This document shows positions 43,013 to 51,409 of a stretch of 51,643 bases of DNA, in pieces. Source of the stretch: Verrucomicrobium sp. BvORR106 (GTDB lineage: Bacteria; Verrucomicrobiota; Verrucomicrobiia; Verrucomicrobiales; Verrucomicrobiaceae). Position 1 is the first letter of the stretch, and each line of letters opens with the position of its first letter. The translations under genes were made by a program, and so were the position numbers. Location of the stretch: assembly GCF_000739655.1 (NCBI RefSeq), contig NZ_BATR01000083.1, forward strand, positions 1 through 51,643, given 5' to 3'. The notes beneath the pieces were generated by a model. The model did not search any database and was not told where the DNA came from. It worked only from the letters and a program-made list of their open reading frames with translations.

Positions 43013-43723
43013 ATGTCCTCATACGAATCCTTCATCCGCTGCCGTGGCGTCACCAAGACCTACCACAAGGGCAACACCCCAGTCACTCCGCTGAGCGCGC
43101 TGGATCTGGATGTGCCCCGCGGCACCTTCCTGGCGCTGATGGGCCCTTCGGGCAGCGGCAAGACCACGCTGCTCAACCTCATCGCTGGCATCGACAGTCC
43201 CACCTCCGGATCGCTGCATGTGGGCGGGGTGGATATTGCGAAGTTGAAGCGCGGCCAGCTTACGAAATGGCGTGCCTCCCACGTGGGCTACATTTTCCAG
43301 CTCTATCATCTGGTGCCTATTCTCTCGGCGTTTGAGAATGTGGAGCTGCCTCTGCTGCTGGCACCGCTGTCGAGGAAAGAACGCCACCGCCAGGTGCAGG
43401 TCGCGCTGGAGCTCGTCGGCCTGGGGGATCGGTCAGACCACCGGCCCTCTGAGTTGTCCGGTGGCCAGGAGCAGCGCGTCGCCATTGCCCGCGCCATCGT
43501 GGCCAATCCCGCATTGCTGGTCGCGGATGAGCCCACGGGAGATCTGGATCGCGAGTCTGCCACGCAGATCCTCAACCTGTTGCGAGAATTGGTGAGGGAA
43601 CATGGCAAGACCATCGTCATGGTCACGCATGACCCTCGTGCTGCTGCCGCGGCCGACACGGTGCTGCACCTTGAAAAAGGTCGTCTTGTAGAAGCGGCCG
43701 ACCTGAACATGCAAGCGGCCTGA
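43013..43723 (+). CDS. MacB/LolD-type ABC transporter ATPase
   Basis: This 236-aa ATPase has Walker A GPSGSGKT (44-51), the Q-loop Gln96, signature LSGGQEQR (148-155), Walker B LLVADEP (168-174) and the switch His in MVTHDP. It clusters by motif with the LolD/MacB subfamily, which works with FtsX-like permeases. The ATG at 43013 is preferred over a GTG 24 bases upstream, which lacks conserved sequence. It is followed by two permease genes. Confidence 0.92.
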   Translation: MSSYESFIRCRGVTKTYHKGNTPVTPLSALDLDVPRGTFLALMGPSGSGKTTLLNLIAGIDSPTSGSLHVGGVDIAKLKRGQLTKWRASHVGYIFQLYHLVPILSAFENVELPLLLAPLSRKERHRQVQVALELVGLGDRSDHRPSELSGGQEQRVAIARAIVANPALLVADEPTGDLDRESATQILNLLRELVREHGKTIVMVTHDPRAAAAADTVLHLEKGRLVEAADLNMQAA

Positions 43724-43736
43724 AAATTGACCTCTC

Positions 43737-44891
43737 ATGATCGCGAAAAGCTTCAACATCGTGCTCCTGGCGGTCAAGCAACTGACGCGCCACCGCATCC
43801 GCTCCCTGCTCACCATCCTGGGCGTGGCCGCAGGCATGTTCCTGTTTGCCACGGTGGAGACCATGCAGGGCAGCCTCCGGCGCGCCACGCAGACCACGGC
43901 GGATGACACTACGCTCGTGGTGTACCGGGACAACCGCTTCTGCCCCGCCACCAGCCGGCTCCCGGAGCATTATGAATCGACCATCCGGAAGATCGAAGGC
44001 GTGCGCGAAGTCATCCCCATCCAGATCGTCGTGAACAACTGCGGGGCCAGTCTGGACATCATCGCCTTCCGCGGTGTGCCGCCCGACAGCCTCACGAAGT
44101 ACGCCCCGCAGATCCAGGTGCTGGACGGCACGGTGGAGTCGTGGAAACAACGCAGCGATGCCGCCCTGCTGGGCCGGCACTTCGCCGCCCGGCGTGGTTT
44201 GAAGGTGGGGGATCGCTTCGATGCCGCCGGTGTGGTGGTGCACGTGGCGGGCATCATCGACAGTCCGGAGCCGCAGGACAACAACGTTGCCTACGTCCAC
44301 CTGCCCTTCCTCCAGCAGGCCTCCCGCGCCGGTCTGGGCGTGGTCACGCAGTTCAATGTGCGCGTGACTTCTGCGGAGCGGCTTGATCCGGTGGCCAAGG
44401 AGATCGACGAATACTTCCGTAGTGAGCAGGCTCCCACCCGCACCCGGCCCGAGAAGGCCTTCTTTGCCGATACAGCCCAGGAGTTGGTGGAGCTGGTAGG
44501 TTTCACCCGCTGGCTGGGGCTCGGGGCCGTCGCCGCTGTACTGGGCCTCGTAGCCAATGCCGTACTCCTCGTGGTGCGGGCTCGCGTGAAGGAGAATGCC
44601 GTGCTGCAGACCCTCGGCTTTGGTCAGCGGGCTATTGCCCTGCTGGTGGCGGTGGAAGGCGTGCTGCTGGGACTGGCTGGCGGCGTTTTGGGTGTCCTCT
44701 CAGCCCTGGCCTTCCTGCGCTGGCAGAGCATCACCATCGGCAATGAAGGCGTCACCCTCGCCATCATGCCGGATCTTGATGTCGTCCTGCGTGGGCTCCT
44801 CACCGCCCTTGCCCTCGGCCTCTTGGCCAGTCTCTACCCGGCGTGGCAGGCCGCCCGTCGCCCCATTGTTTCCTCACTTCGTGCTGTTTGA
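43737..44891 (+). CDS. FtsX-like ABC permease 1
   Basis: This 384-aa permease has the MacB-type layout: a first helix after a short cytosolic start (RHRIRSLLTILGVAAGMFLF), a large extracytoplasmic domain (about 50-265, with CGASLDIIAFRG and LLGRHFAARRGLKVGD) and three C-terminal helices with the coupling region. A second permease gene follows after 10 bases, so the transporter is probably a heterodimer of two such subunits. Confidence 0.88.
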   Translation: MIAKSFNIVLLAVKQLTRHRIRSLLTILGVAAGMFLFATVETMQGSLRRATQTTADDTTLVVYRDNRFCPATSRLPEHYESTIRKIEGVREVIPIQIVVNNCGASLDIIAFRGVPPDSLTKYAPQIQVLDGTVESWKQRSDAALLGRHFAARRGLKVGDRFDAAGVVVHVAGIIDSPEPQDNNVAYVHLPFLQQASRAGLGVVTQFNVRVTSAERLDPVAKEIDEYFRSEQAPTRTRPEKAFFADTAQELVELVGFTRWLGLGAVAAVLGLVANAVLLVVRARVKENAVLQTLGFGQRAIALLVAVEGVLLGLAGGVLGVLSALAFLRWQSITIGNEGVTLAIMPDLDVVLRGLLTALALGLLASLYPAWQAARRPIVSSLRAV

Positions 44892-44901
44892 TTGATTCGC
44901 C

Positions 44902-46056
44902 ATGTTGCCCCTTTCCTACGCTGTTAGAAATCTCTTCCGGGTGCCAGCCCGGCTCCTCCAGATTGTCCTGGGGGGCGGGTTGGTGATCCTGCTGCTCATG
45001 CTGGCCGCTGCCTTGTCCGAGGGCATGGACGGCGTGCTGCGATCCTCTGGTTCGGAGAAAAACATCATCGTCCTCGGCACCGGCAGCGAGGAGAGTGTGG
45101 AGCGGAGCGAGATCAAGGCCTCCGTCCCCTCCGAGCTGGAGGCCGCCGTGAGCGGACTGGAAGAAGTGCTGGGACGGGTGGCGGTCTCGCCAGAGATCCA
45201 CTACAATGGCCTGCTCACCTTGGGCGACGGCCCGGGGGATTCACGACAGGCGCTGTTTCGTGGCGTGACGCCCGCCGCCCTACTGGTGCATCCGGAAGTC
45301 CGTCTGGTGGAAGGCACCTTTCCGCGGGCCGGGGAGATCATGGTGGGCCGTTTGGCCGCGCATCGGCTCGGGGTGGGGGAGGCGGCTCTCAAGCCCGGCA
45401 CCCAGGTGAAGGTCGGTAGCACCACTCTGCGCATCTCCGGCATCTTTCAGGCCCCCGGCACGGTGATGGAGGCTGAGCTCTGGGCGGATCTGAATGACCT
45501 CCGGGCCATCGGCCAGCGTGACACCATCTCCTGCGTGGTGGTGCGGCTGGACTCCGCCACCTTCGATGATGTGGAGGTGTTCACCCTCCAACGGTTGGAC
45601 CTCGAGCTCGCCGCCATCCGGGAGAGCGACTACTATGCAAAACTCGCCGCCTTCTACACCCCGCTGCGCATCATGACTTGGGTCACCGCCGGCCTCGTCG
45701 TGGCCGGGGCGGTCTTTGGCGGCATGAACACCCTCTACGCCGCCTTTGCCTCCCGTGTGAGGGAGATGGCCACCCTGCAGGCCGTGGGCTATTCCCGGAA
45801 GGCGCTCGCCTTCAGCCTGCTGCAGGAGTCCCTTCTCGCCTCCCTGCTGGGTTCGCTGTTCGCCGCCGTCATCGCCCTGGCCTTTGCGGATGGTCTTTCC
45901 GTACCCTTCTCCATCGGGACCTTCCTCCTGCGCATCACCCCGGGCATCCTTGGACTCGGCGTGCTAGGTGGTCTCACGCTTGCCATCATCGGCACGCTGC
46001 CCCCGGCCTGGACGTGTTTGCGCCCGGAGCTGCCTGCCGCGCTTCGGTCGGCTTGA
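44902..46056 (+). CDS. FtsX-like ABC permease 2
   Basis: This 384-aa permease is a paralogue of the upstream one with the same order: first helix (LLQIVLGGGLVILLLMLAAALSEG), extracytoplasmic domain (ALFRGVTPAALLVHPEVRLV, EIMVGRLAAHRLGVG) and three C-terminal helices around RVREMATLQAVGYSRKALAF. Its stop is followed directly by a heptamer repeat array. Substrate unknown; the flanking Cys-containing secreted proteins suggest a metal or lipoprotein-related cargo, by inference only. Confidence 0.88.
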   Translation: MLPLSYAVRNLFRVPARLLQIVLGGGLVILLLMLAAALSEGMDGVLRSSGSEKNIIVLGTGSEESVERSEIKASVPSELEAAVSGLEEVLGRVAVSPEIHYNGLLTLGDGPGDSRQALFRGVTPAALLVHPEVRLVEGTFPRAGEIMVGRLAAHRLGVGEAALKPGTQVKVGSTTLRISGIFQAPGTVMEAELWADLNDLRAIGQRDTISCVVVRLDSATFDDVEVFTLQRLDLELAAIRESDYYAKLAAFYTPLRIMTWVTAGLVVAGAVFGGMNTLYAAFASRVREMATLQAVGYSRKALAFSLLQESLLASLLGSLFAAVIALAFADGLSVPFSIGTFLLRITPGILGLGVLGGLTLAIIGTLPPAWTCLRPELPAALRSA

Positions 46057-46060
46057 TGCG

Positions 46061-46155
46061 AAAATTCAAATGCCAAACTTCAAACTTCAAATCTCAATAC
46101 GAACTCATCACTCACCAGACCCAACTCTTAACCCATAACCCCTAACTCATAACTG
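46061..46155 (+). repeat. 7-bp-period degenerate array after the permease gene
   Basis: In-phase heptamers start five bases after the stop: GAAAATT, CAAATGC, CAAACTT, CAAACTT, CAAATCT and CAATACG, changing to AACTCAT, CACTCAC, AACTCTT, AACCCAT, AACCCCT, AACTCAT and AACTGTA. The first six units match the SAAMNNN pattern at 18318-18384. The array reaches to the start of the next gene. Confidence 0.75.
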
Positions 46156-46163
46156 TATTGATC

Positions 46164-46676
46164 ATGAAAAAGACATCGTTCCTCTCCTTGTTCGTCCTCA
46201 CCGCGCTTTCCTTCACGCTGCCTCAGGCCATGGCTGCCGATTTGCCTGAAGGGATCCTCGTCACCACCGCTCCGTCCGGAGCCGTCGCGGTCGCTGCTGC
46301 CCGCAAAGAGACCGCCAAGGCCGGGACCGAGATCGTGCTGCGTGGTCGCATCGGCGGTCGCATGACGTCGCTGATCGACAAAGCCGCCATCGCCGTGCTG
46401 GCAGATGAGAAAGCCATCACCGCCTGCAATGCCATGCCCGGCGATACCTGTGCAACTCCGTGGGACTACTGCTGCGAAACTCCAGAGAAACTCAAAGCCA
46501 GCATTGCCACCATTCAGGTCCGCGGTGCGGACGGAAAGATTGTCAAAGCACCTCTCCGCGGGTTGGGCGGACTCAAGGAGTTGAGCACCGTCGTGGTGAA
46601 AGGGACTGTGGATGCCGCATCGGGTAAAGATGCACTGATTGTGAACGTCACGCAGATCCAGGTGGAGAAGAAGTAA
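46164..46676 (+). CDS. Secreted protein with PWDYCC motif, linked to the exporter
   Basis: This is a 170-aa protein with a signal peptide (about 1-25, ending AMA). The mature part has a beta-rich, OB-like pattern (AGTEIVLRGRIGGRM, STVVVKGTV) and the distinctive block CNAMPGDTCATPWDYCCE (about 92-109). Similar secreted proteins with this Cys block are seen in PVC-phylum genomes near ABC exporters, in my recollection; I cannot check this. Function unknown. The start ATG at 46164 is preferred over an upstream TTG. Confidence 0.72.
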   Translation: MKKTSFLSLFVLTALSFTLPQAMAADLPEGILVTTAPSGAVAVAAARKETAKAGTEIVLRGRIGGRMTSLIDKAAIAVLADEKAITACNAMPGDTCATPWDYCCETPEKLKASIATIQVRGADGKIVKAPLRGLGGLKELSTVVVKGTVDAASGKDALIVNVTQIQVEKK

Positions 46677-47005
46677 ACGCAGGGCGTGTGGCGCGATGAA
46701 TCGCTCACACGAAGGCACAAAGGCACGAAGGGTTTGATAGCCCGGGTTGCTCCGCTTTTGTGTGGGTTGTTCGTGGCATCGGTGGTTAGAGGTGAAAGCA
46801 GTTTCGGCTTCACCGCTTAAAAGCGGAACTCCAACGCTCTTCGTTTACCTGATACGGCTGTAGGTTCGCAGACAGGGTTGGAGTACCGCCTTTAGGCGGA
46901 ATCAGGATTACTCGATCTACCCAGCGATCCGGTTTTCGTCTTGAGTCGGGTAGGGCATGCCTGTTACAGTTTTGCGGTCTTGTCTCAGACATCGAATCAG
47001 ACGGC
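46677..47005. repeat. Spacer with a palindromic repeat element
   Basis: From 46806 to 46903, GCTTCACCGCTTAAAAGCGG plus AACTCCAAC and the inverted GGGTTGGAGTACCGCCTTTAGGC enclose ~40 bases. The same layout is at 51517-51608, and part of it is at 21886-21932. No gene is seen in the rest of the spacer. Confidence 0.7.
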
Positions 47006-47167
47006 ATGAAGCTCCGAAATCCATTTCCCCCTGATCTCAGGCGACTCCTGCTCTGGCCTCTGATGGCGCTCTTCGTGATTGGCCTAGTCTCCAGTCTCGC
47101 CATTCCGCTCTACAACAAGCTAAACCCGTCGGCGGATGGGAAGTCTTTACCGAGTCGGTCTCGCTGA
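47006..47167 (+). CDS. Short membrane-anchored open frame, possibly truncated
   Basis: This 53-aa frame has a basic start (MKLRNPFPPDLRRLLLW), one good membrane segment (about 15-35) and a short tail that ends at a TGA. Coding-like sequence in another frame continues directly downstream (GLADRHLVVVYGILIGS). The gene may therefore have been longer and been broken by a frameshift. It is too short to judge further. Confidence 0.4.
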   Translation: MKLRNPFPPDLRRLLLWPLMALFVIGLVSSLAIPLYNKLNPSADGKSLPSRSR

Positions 47168-47688
47168 TCGCCACCTTGTCGTGGTGTATGGCATCCTGAT
47201 TGGATCAATCGGTGATGATCCTCACGGGAAGTTTGCCAGCTACGACTTTACCAAAAGGTCGTAGCAATTGGCATATGACCCCTTCACGGAAGTTCCTCCT
47301 CAAGCGATCATGGTTCTCGCTTGAAATTGTCGAAATGGAGGACCCTTTGGTGAAGCTTTCCATGCGCAGCCGGTTGCTGAACACATGTCCGTTGTGAGAC
47401 GGGCCTGACGGTGCTGCAGCGGTGGAATGGGGTTGATGTTGCCTTCTGTTGCCAGCGAGGCAACCATAACGTTGACACCTGAAAGAATGTCGGCCCGCCG
47501 CACGAGGCGTCTCGGCTCTTTGCCTTCAAGACGGACCGGCTCTATGGCGTGGCCGCGCACGGCACTCGATGAAAGTGATTGCGCCACGCAATGGCGGTGA
47601 GTAGGCTTTGCGCCTAGCCTGGAGTGCCGATGGTTGCCTCGCTAAAAAGCGCCGTTCAAGCCTGAAAACAACATTCAGAGATGCTGCT
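47136..47688 (+). pseudogene. Degenerate coding-like region
   Basis: A second frame (47136-47264) reads GSLYRVGLADRHLVVVY and then GSIGDDPHGKFASYDFTK before a TAG. Stops then interrupt all frames, with only short, unlike peptides up to 47688. I read this as the remains of the gene beginning at 47006 or of a neighbour. No family is recognised. Confidence 0.35.
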
Positions 47689-48594
47689 ATGAGATTCGCC
47701 GCCCTCCTCCTGGCTTTTGTCCTTCCGTGCCGTGCCTTTGCCACGGCGCAAATGCCTGAAATACTGGTTCTGGATGGCAAAAAGGAAGAGATGATTACTA
47801 CTCCGTTGGAGGTGTATTTTAAATGCGGACATGAAAGACCGGTAGTGATGAGGCTCGGAATTTCGAGTTCCGGTTTGTGGCGTGAATACATCGGGACATG
47901 GGAAGTAAAAGGCGACGAATTGTATCTCACCGGCTTGCACAAACCGGACTACGACTCCGACGATTGGACAAAAGCAGGGGAAGTTTTTCCGCTGACGACG
48001 GTGTTTCCGGATGCCAAGGGCTCTGTGAAAGCCCGTTGGTATTCAGGTGTGTTGCGGGTTCGCCGAGGGGAAATGCTGCGCTACGTCCACATGGGCTTTG
48101 CTTCCGTCTACAGCAAGACGTTGTACCTGACCGTGAAAGAGGGCCGCATCATTGCCCGAAAAGAGATAGACAACAAAGAGTACGGCGCAACCAGGTCCGA
48201 AACCGACATGGGTTGGGTTGCCTTGGGGGAAAAACCAGCTCCTGACAATGGCGACTGGGTCGATGCTCGAACCCTTTCGGAAAAGCCTCCCCAAGCCGGA
48301 TTGAAGACAAGAGGCGTTTTCATAGCCGGTACATCGGACGAAGCATCAGTCCTCTGGATTCCAGAGACCCCTACAACAGAGGATGCCAGCATTTCCCTCG
48401 TTGAAGTTCCAAAGTCCCCTGCGGTACCAAGTGGGTCCCACGTCGAAATTACCGGGGCGCTTGAAAAGGCCGATGGAGGGCGTCGAATCAAAGTCGAGTC
48501 GATGCGGGAACTCAAACACGGCGAGACAATGCATCACGGCAGCTTCGAAGCTCCCCGAAAGACAAGTGACGGGCAACAACCCGACCAACGCTGA
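47689..48594 (+). CDS. Secreted hypothetical protein
   Basis: This 301-aa protein has a signal peptide (about 1-20, ending AFATA) if started at 47689; an upstream in-frame extension lacks signal character. A beta-rich body (EYIGTWEVKGDELYLTGLHK, SVKARWYSGVLRVRRGEMLRYVHMGF) is followed by a low-similarity C-terminal half. Small uncharacterised lipocalin-like or immunity-type secreted proteins can look like this, but no family is recognised. The next gene lies 76 bases away. Confidence 0.6.
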   Translation: MRFAALLLAFVLPCRAFATAQMPEILVLDGKKEEMITTPLEVYFKCGHERPVVMRLGISSSGLWREYIGTWEVKGDELYLTGLHKPDYDSDDWTKAGEVFPLTTVFPDAKGSVKARWYSGVLRVRRGEMLRYVHMGFASVYSKTLYLTVKEGRIIARKEIDNKEYGATRSETDMGWVALGEKPAPDNGDWVDARTLSEKPPQAGLKTRGVFIAGTSDEASVLWIPETPTTEDASISLVEVPKSPAVPSGSHVEITGALEKADGGRRIKVESMRELKHGETMHHGSFEAPRKTSDGQQPDQR

Positions 48595-48670
48595 GTGAGG
48601 TGACCAGTTCTGTCGAAATCTCATGCTCACTTGTGGCTTCACCGGTACTCGTTGACATCGATTGGTTGAA

Positions 48671-49336
48671 ATGAAACTCGCGATTCTAGTCTTGCTGTCC
48701 CTCCTCACCAACATGCCCATTTTTGCCAATGAAACCAAGGAACAGGTTTTTTGGAGGTGGTTTGCGGCAAACGAAGACCGCCTCTTTCAATTTGAGAAGG
48801 ACCAGGAATCGACTTTTGATCATCTCAACAACGCCATGGCGAAGGTCCACGAAGATTTGACCTTTGAGTTTGGGCCTGTACGAACGGACGGAACACGGGA
48901 GTTTGTCATCAGCGCCGGTGGACTCAAAGCCGTCTTCCCGAGCGTCGAATCGCTACACCGCGCTGCGCCAGAACTGAAGCGATGGAAATTCATCAAATAC
49001 CGGCAGCGGAGGACTCCGATCAACGACATCGAGTACGGCGGGGTGGAGGTTAAGGCGAAGGAGGTTCACTATGCCGTTTTCAAGGACGAGGCTCCGGAAA
49101 AAATCGGCATCATGCTCTTCTTGGATGGCTACGCGAAAGGGGAGAAAGAAGGAGTGCTTGGGCAGATTGGCTATCTCTTCCTTGATGAAGCTTTGGGTGA
49201 GTTTGACGTCGAAACCAAGGTTGGGACAATCGTCTTCTTTGGCCGCGACTCCAAATATTTCGAGCGTCGGCGTCCACTGTCGCAGCTGCAGGCCGACTTT
49301 GACGAATGGAAGAAGGGACAAAAGGGTAACCCATGA
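48671..49336 (+). CDS. Secreted conserved hypothetical protein
   Basis: This 221-aa protein has a signal peptide (about 1-22). The mature part starts with FWRWFAANEDRLFQFEKDQ. It contains LTFEFGPVRTDGTREFVISAGG and GQIGYLFLDEALGEFDVETKVG, blocks I have seen in an uncharacterised family of ~200-aa proteins across phyla, usually without a signal peptide. Function unknown. The ATG at 48671 is preferred over a TTG three codons upstream. Confidence 0.72.
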   Translation: MKLAILVLLSLLTNMPIFANETKEQVFWRWFAANEDRLFQFEKDQESTFDHLNNAMAKVHEDLTFEFGPVRTDGTREFVISAGGLKAVFPSVESLHRAAPELKRWKFIKYRQRRTPINDIEYGGVEVKAKEVHYAVFKDEAPEKIGIMLFLDGYAKGEKEGVLGQIGYLFLDEALGEFDVETKVGTIVFFGRDSKYFERRRPLSQLQADFDEWKKGQKGNP

Positions 49337-49462
49337 GGGGGAGAATGCTGAATACGCCATGCTCGACTAAGACCATCTGGTAAGCCTGCCCGAATTCAGG
49401 CCCCTGGACCAAGTGGTTCCGGGCTGCGAGGTCCCGCTCTTCATCCTTGTCGCAAGCCACTC

Positions 49463-50296
49463 ATGAACCCGCAACTTCCCGTTCACACCACCCTTGCAGA
49501 CCGGGTCACCATCGCCCCTGTCTCGCCGAACGACTTCGAAGAGTTGGCAACTCTCCGCATCGCGGCCATGCGCGAGAGCCTTGAGCGTGTGGGACGATTC
49601 GACCCTGAACGGGCCAGGGAGCGTTTGCGCAAGTCGTTCAGTCCTGAGCACAGCCAGATCATCGTCCTCGATGGTGCACGGATCGGGTTCTGCACCTTTC
49701 GCCCTTCTGACGACGCTTATCACCTGGATCACTTCTATGTCCACCCAGACGCCCAATCCCAGGGCGTGGGATCATTTGTCCTCCGTATGCTCCTCAAGCA
49801 GTCTGACCCCCTCCGATTGCCGGTGCTCTTGGGGGCGCTGCGAGACAGCGCTTCCAACCGCTTCTACCCGCGGCATGGCTTTGTACAGACCGGAGAGGAT
49901 GAGTGGGACATCTACTATTCCCGCTCCCCAAGTATTCCGATCTTGCCCGCGGATGTTGTGCAGCAGCAACTCGATGCCTACAACGCTCATGACCTTGAGG
50001 CGCTGGTGGCGACCTATGCTGAGGATGCCCGCTTGTTCGAACATCCGAACACCTTGCTGGCTTCTGGAAAGGCAGAGATCCGGGAACGATTCCGGCAGCG
50101 TTTAGCGGAACCCAATCTGCACGCCAAACTGTTGCATCGCATTGTCATGGGCGCTTTCGTGATTGATCACGAGCTTGTCGCTCGAACTTTTCCAGAAGGG
50201 GATGGTACTGTACAACTCGTTGCCACCTATGAGGTGCGCGACGGCTGGATCCTCAATGCGAGGTTTCTGTCGGGTGAGAAGCAGTTGGATGCTTGA
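49463..50296 (+). CDS. GNAT acetyltransferase fused to an NTF2/SnoaL-like domain
   Basis: This is a 277-aa two-domain protein. Residues 1-153 form a GNAT domain (LDHFYVHPDAQSQGVGSFVLRML, with the acetyl-CoA loop QSQGVG, and SASNRFYPRHGFV). Residues from about 160 form an NTF2-like domain (VVQQQLDAYNAHDLEALVATYAEDARLF, VQLVATYEVRDGWILNARFL), a fold used for small-molecule binding or isomerisation. The fusion suggests a linked acceptor-binding or lid role, but no substrate is known. It stands alone, 126 bases after the previous gene. Confidence 0.8.
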   Translation: MNPQLPVHTTLADRVTIAPVSPNDFEELATLRIAAMRESLERVGRFDPERARERLRKSFSPEHSQIIVLDGARIGFCTFRPSDDAYHLDHFYVHPDAQSQGVGSFVLRMLLKQSDPLRLPVLLGALRDSASNRFYPRHGFVQTGEDEWDIYYSRSPSIPILPADVVQQQLDAYNAHDLEALVATYAEDARLFEHPNTLLASGKAEIRERFRQRLAEPNLHAKLLHRIVMGAFVIDHELVARTFPEGDGTVQLVATYEVRDGWILNARFLSGEKQLDA

Positions 50297-50334
50297 GGTT
50301 GTGGAACGGCCCCGAGAGACTATACTCCCGCCCC

Positions 50335-50793
50335 ATGAAGCTCGTCCCCAAGCTGACCCACCCATGTGACCAAGATTGGTCGGCCATGACCGGTGACGAC
50401 AAATGCCGGTTCTGCAGTCAGTGTCAGCTTCATGTGCACAACCTCTCGGCCATGACTCCGGACGAGCAAGGGGCGGTGATGGATCTACCCGGTCGCAAGT
50501 GTGTGGCCATGGTGCAGAATGCCAAGGCCATCGAAGTGCGCAGCAGCACCTGGTTGCTGATTCATCGCATGACTCGCCCGCTGCGGGCAGCTGCAGCGAT
50601 GGTCGCGATTGTGCTTCCCCTCGGGATATCCTCCTGTGCGAGCCCCCGAGCCAGTTCCCAAGCCAGTCCACCTGCGGAGTCGTGCGCAACCACTAATGTC
50701 CAGCCTCTAAAGATTGACGGGAAGGTGATTGCTGGCGGTATCATGCCGCCGCCGACGTGGTGGCAGCGGTTGAAAGGAGTGTTCCGGAAATGA
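50335..50793 (+). CDS. Zinc-ribbon-like N-terminal domain, membrane-anchored protein
   Basis: This 152-aa protein begins with a recurrent cytosolic module: HPCDQDWSAMTGDDKCRFCSQC followed by HVHNLSAMTPDEQG, with Cys11, Cys27, Cys30 and nearby His residues as probable zinc ligands. A membrane segment (about 84-101, ending in ISSC, a possible lipobox) and a short Pro-rich tail follow. The module occurs at the N-terminus of diverse bacterial proteins of unknown role. The start at 50335 is chosen because it begins the module. Confidence 0.72.
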   Translation: MKLVPKLTHPCDQDWSAMTGDDKCRFCSQCQLHVHNLSAMTPDEQGAVMDLPGRKCVAMVQNAKAIEVRSSTWLLIHRMTRPLRAAAAMVAIVLPLGISSCASPRASSQASPPAESCATTNVQPLKIDGKVIAGGIMPPPTWWQRLKGVFRK

Positions 50794-50818
50794 GGGAGTG
50801 TCGTCCTTCAAACTCGCC

Positions 50819-51409
50819 ATGAGAAAAATTCGGATAACACGGCTGCTTTTCCTGGTTCCGTTCGCGCTCGTGCTCGGAGCGGGCATCCTGATTCGGAATG
50901 CAGTCGCCCATGAGCGGGTGAAGTTTGAGCGTGAGTCGGCAAATTTGCTTCAGCATCCTGATCGGTGGGTTGGTAGAAGTGTGGGTGTGGATACTTTGGA
51001 TTCCTGGGGAGTCACTTCACGATACATCGCATTGCGGGCAGACAAGCTTGTCTCCGAGTTTTCAAAAGCTCTTCGAGTTTCCGCTCAGACCTACTTTTCG
51101 CCTGTAGGCGACATGCCTGCTCAGGAAACGATCTGGCAGTTTCCTGAATACTTTGTGCGTGTCTATGCCACGTCAGCATTGGACCGTGATGGGCTTGATG
51201 TGGGGGTGCATGCAGGAACGTATAAGGATTTTAGAGGCGATCGACTCACGGAGAAATGTGATCCGTTGATGCGATTTGTAGCCATTGACTATGCTTCACC
51301 CCGCAGGTTCCTGGACGCGGGACGGTGGCCTCTCATGTTGAGATGTGTCATCTCACGATCTGCAACGGTTTGTAGAACTCCATTCGGAGTTCCAGATATC
51401 CTCGGATGA
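50819..51409 (+). CDS. Membrane-anchored hypothetical protein
   Basis: This is a 196-aa protein from the ATG at 50819 (a GTG seven codons upstream is less likely). One membrane segment (about 5-30) is followed by a soluble domain (HERVKFERESANLLQHPDRWVGRSVG, EYFVRVYATSALDRDG). The last ~20 residues may come from a palindromic sequence near 51360-51400 (AACTCCATTCGGAGTT). No family recognised. Confidence 0.55.
   Translation: MRKIRITRLLFLVPFALVLGAGILIRNAVAHERVKFERESANLLQHPDRWVGRSVGVDTLDSWGVTSRYIALRADKLVSEFSKALRVSAQTYFSPVGDMPAQETIWQFPEYFVRVYATSALDRDGLDVGVHAGTYKDFRGDRLTEKCDPLMRFVAIDYASPRRFLDAGRWPLMLRCVISRSATVCRTPFGVPDILG

Noticed and set aside
47300-47587. Minus-strand open frame of 95 codons
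   Set aside because: It has no recognisable features and lies in a region where stops interrupt the likely decayed sense gene.
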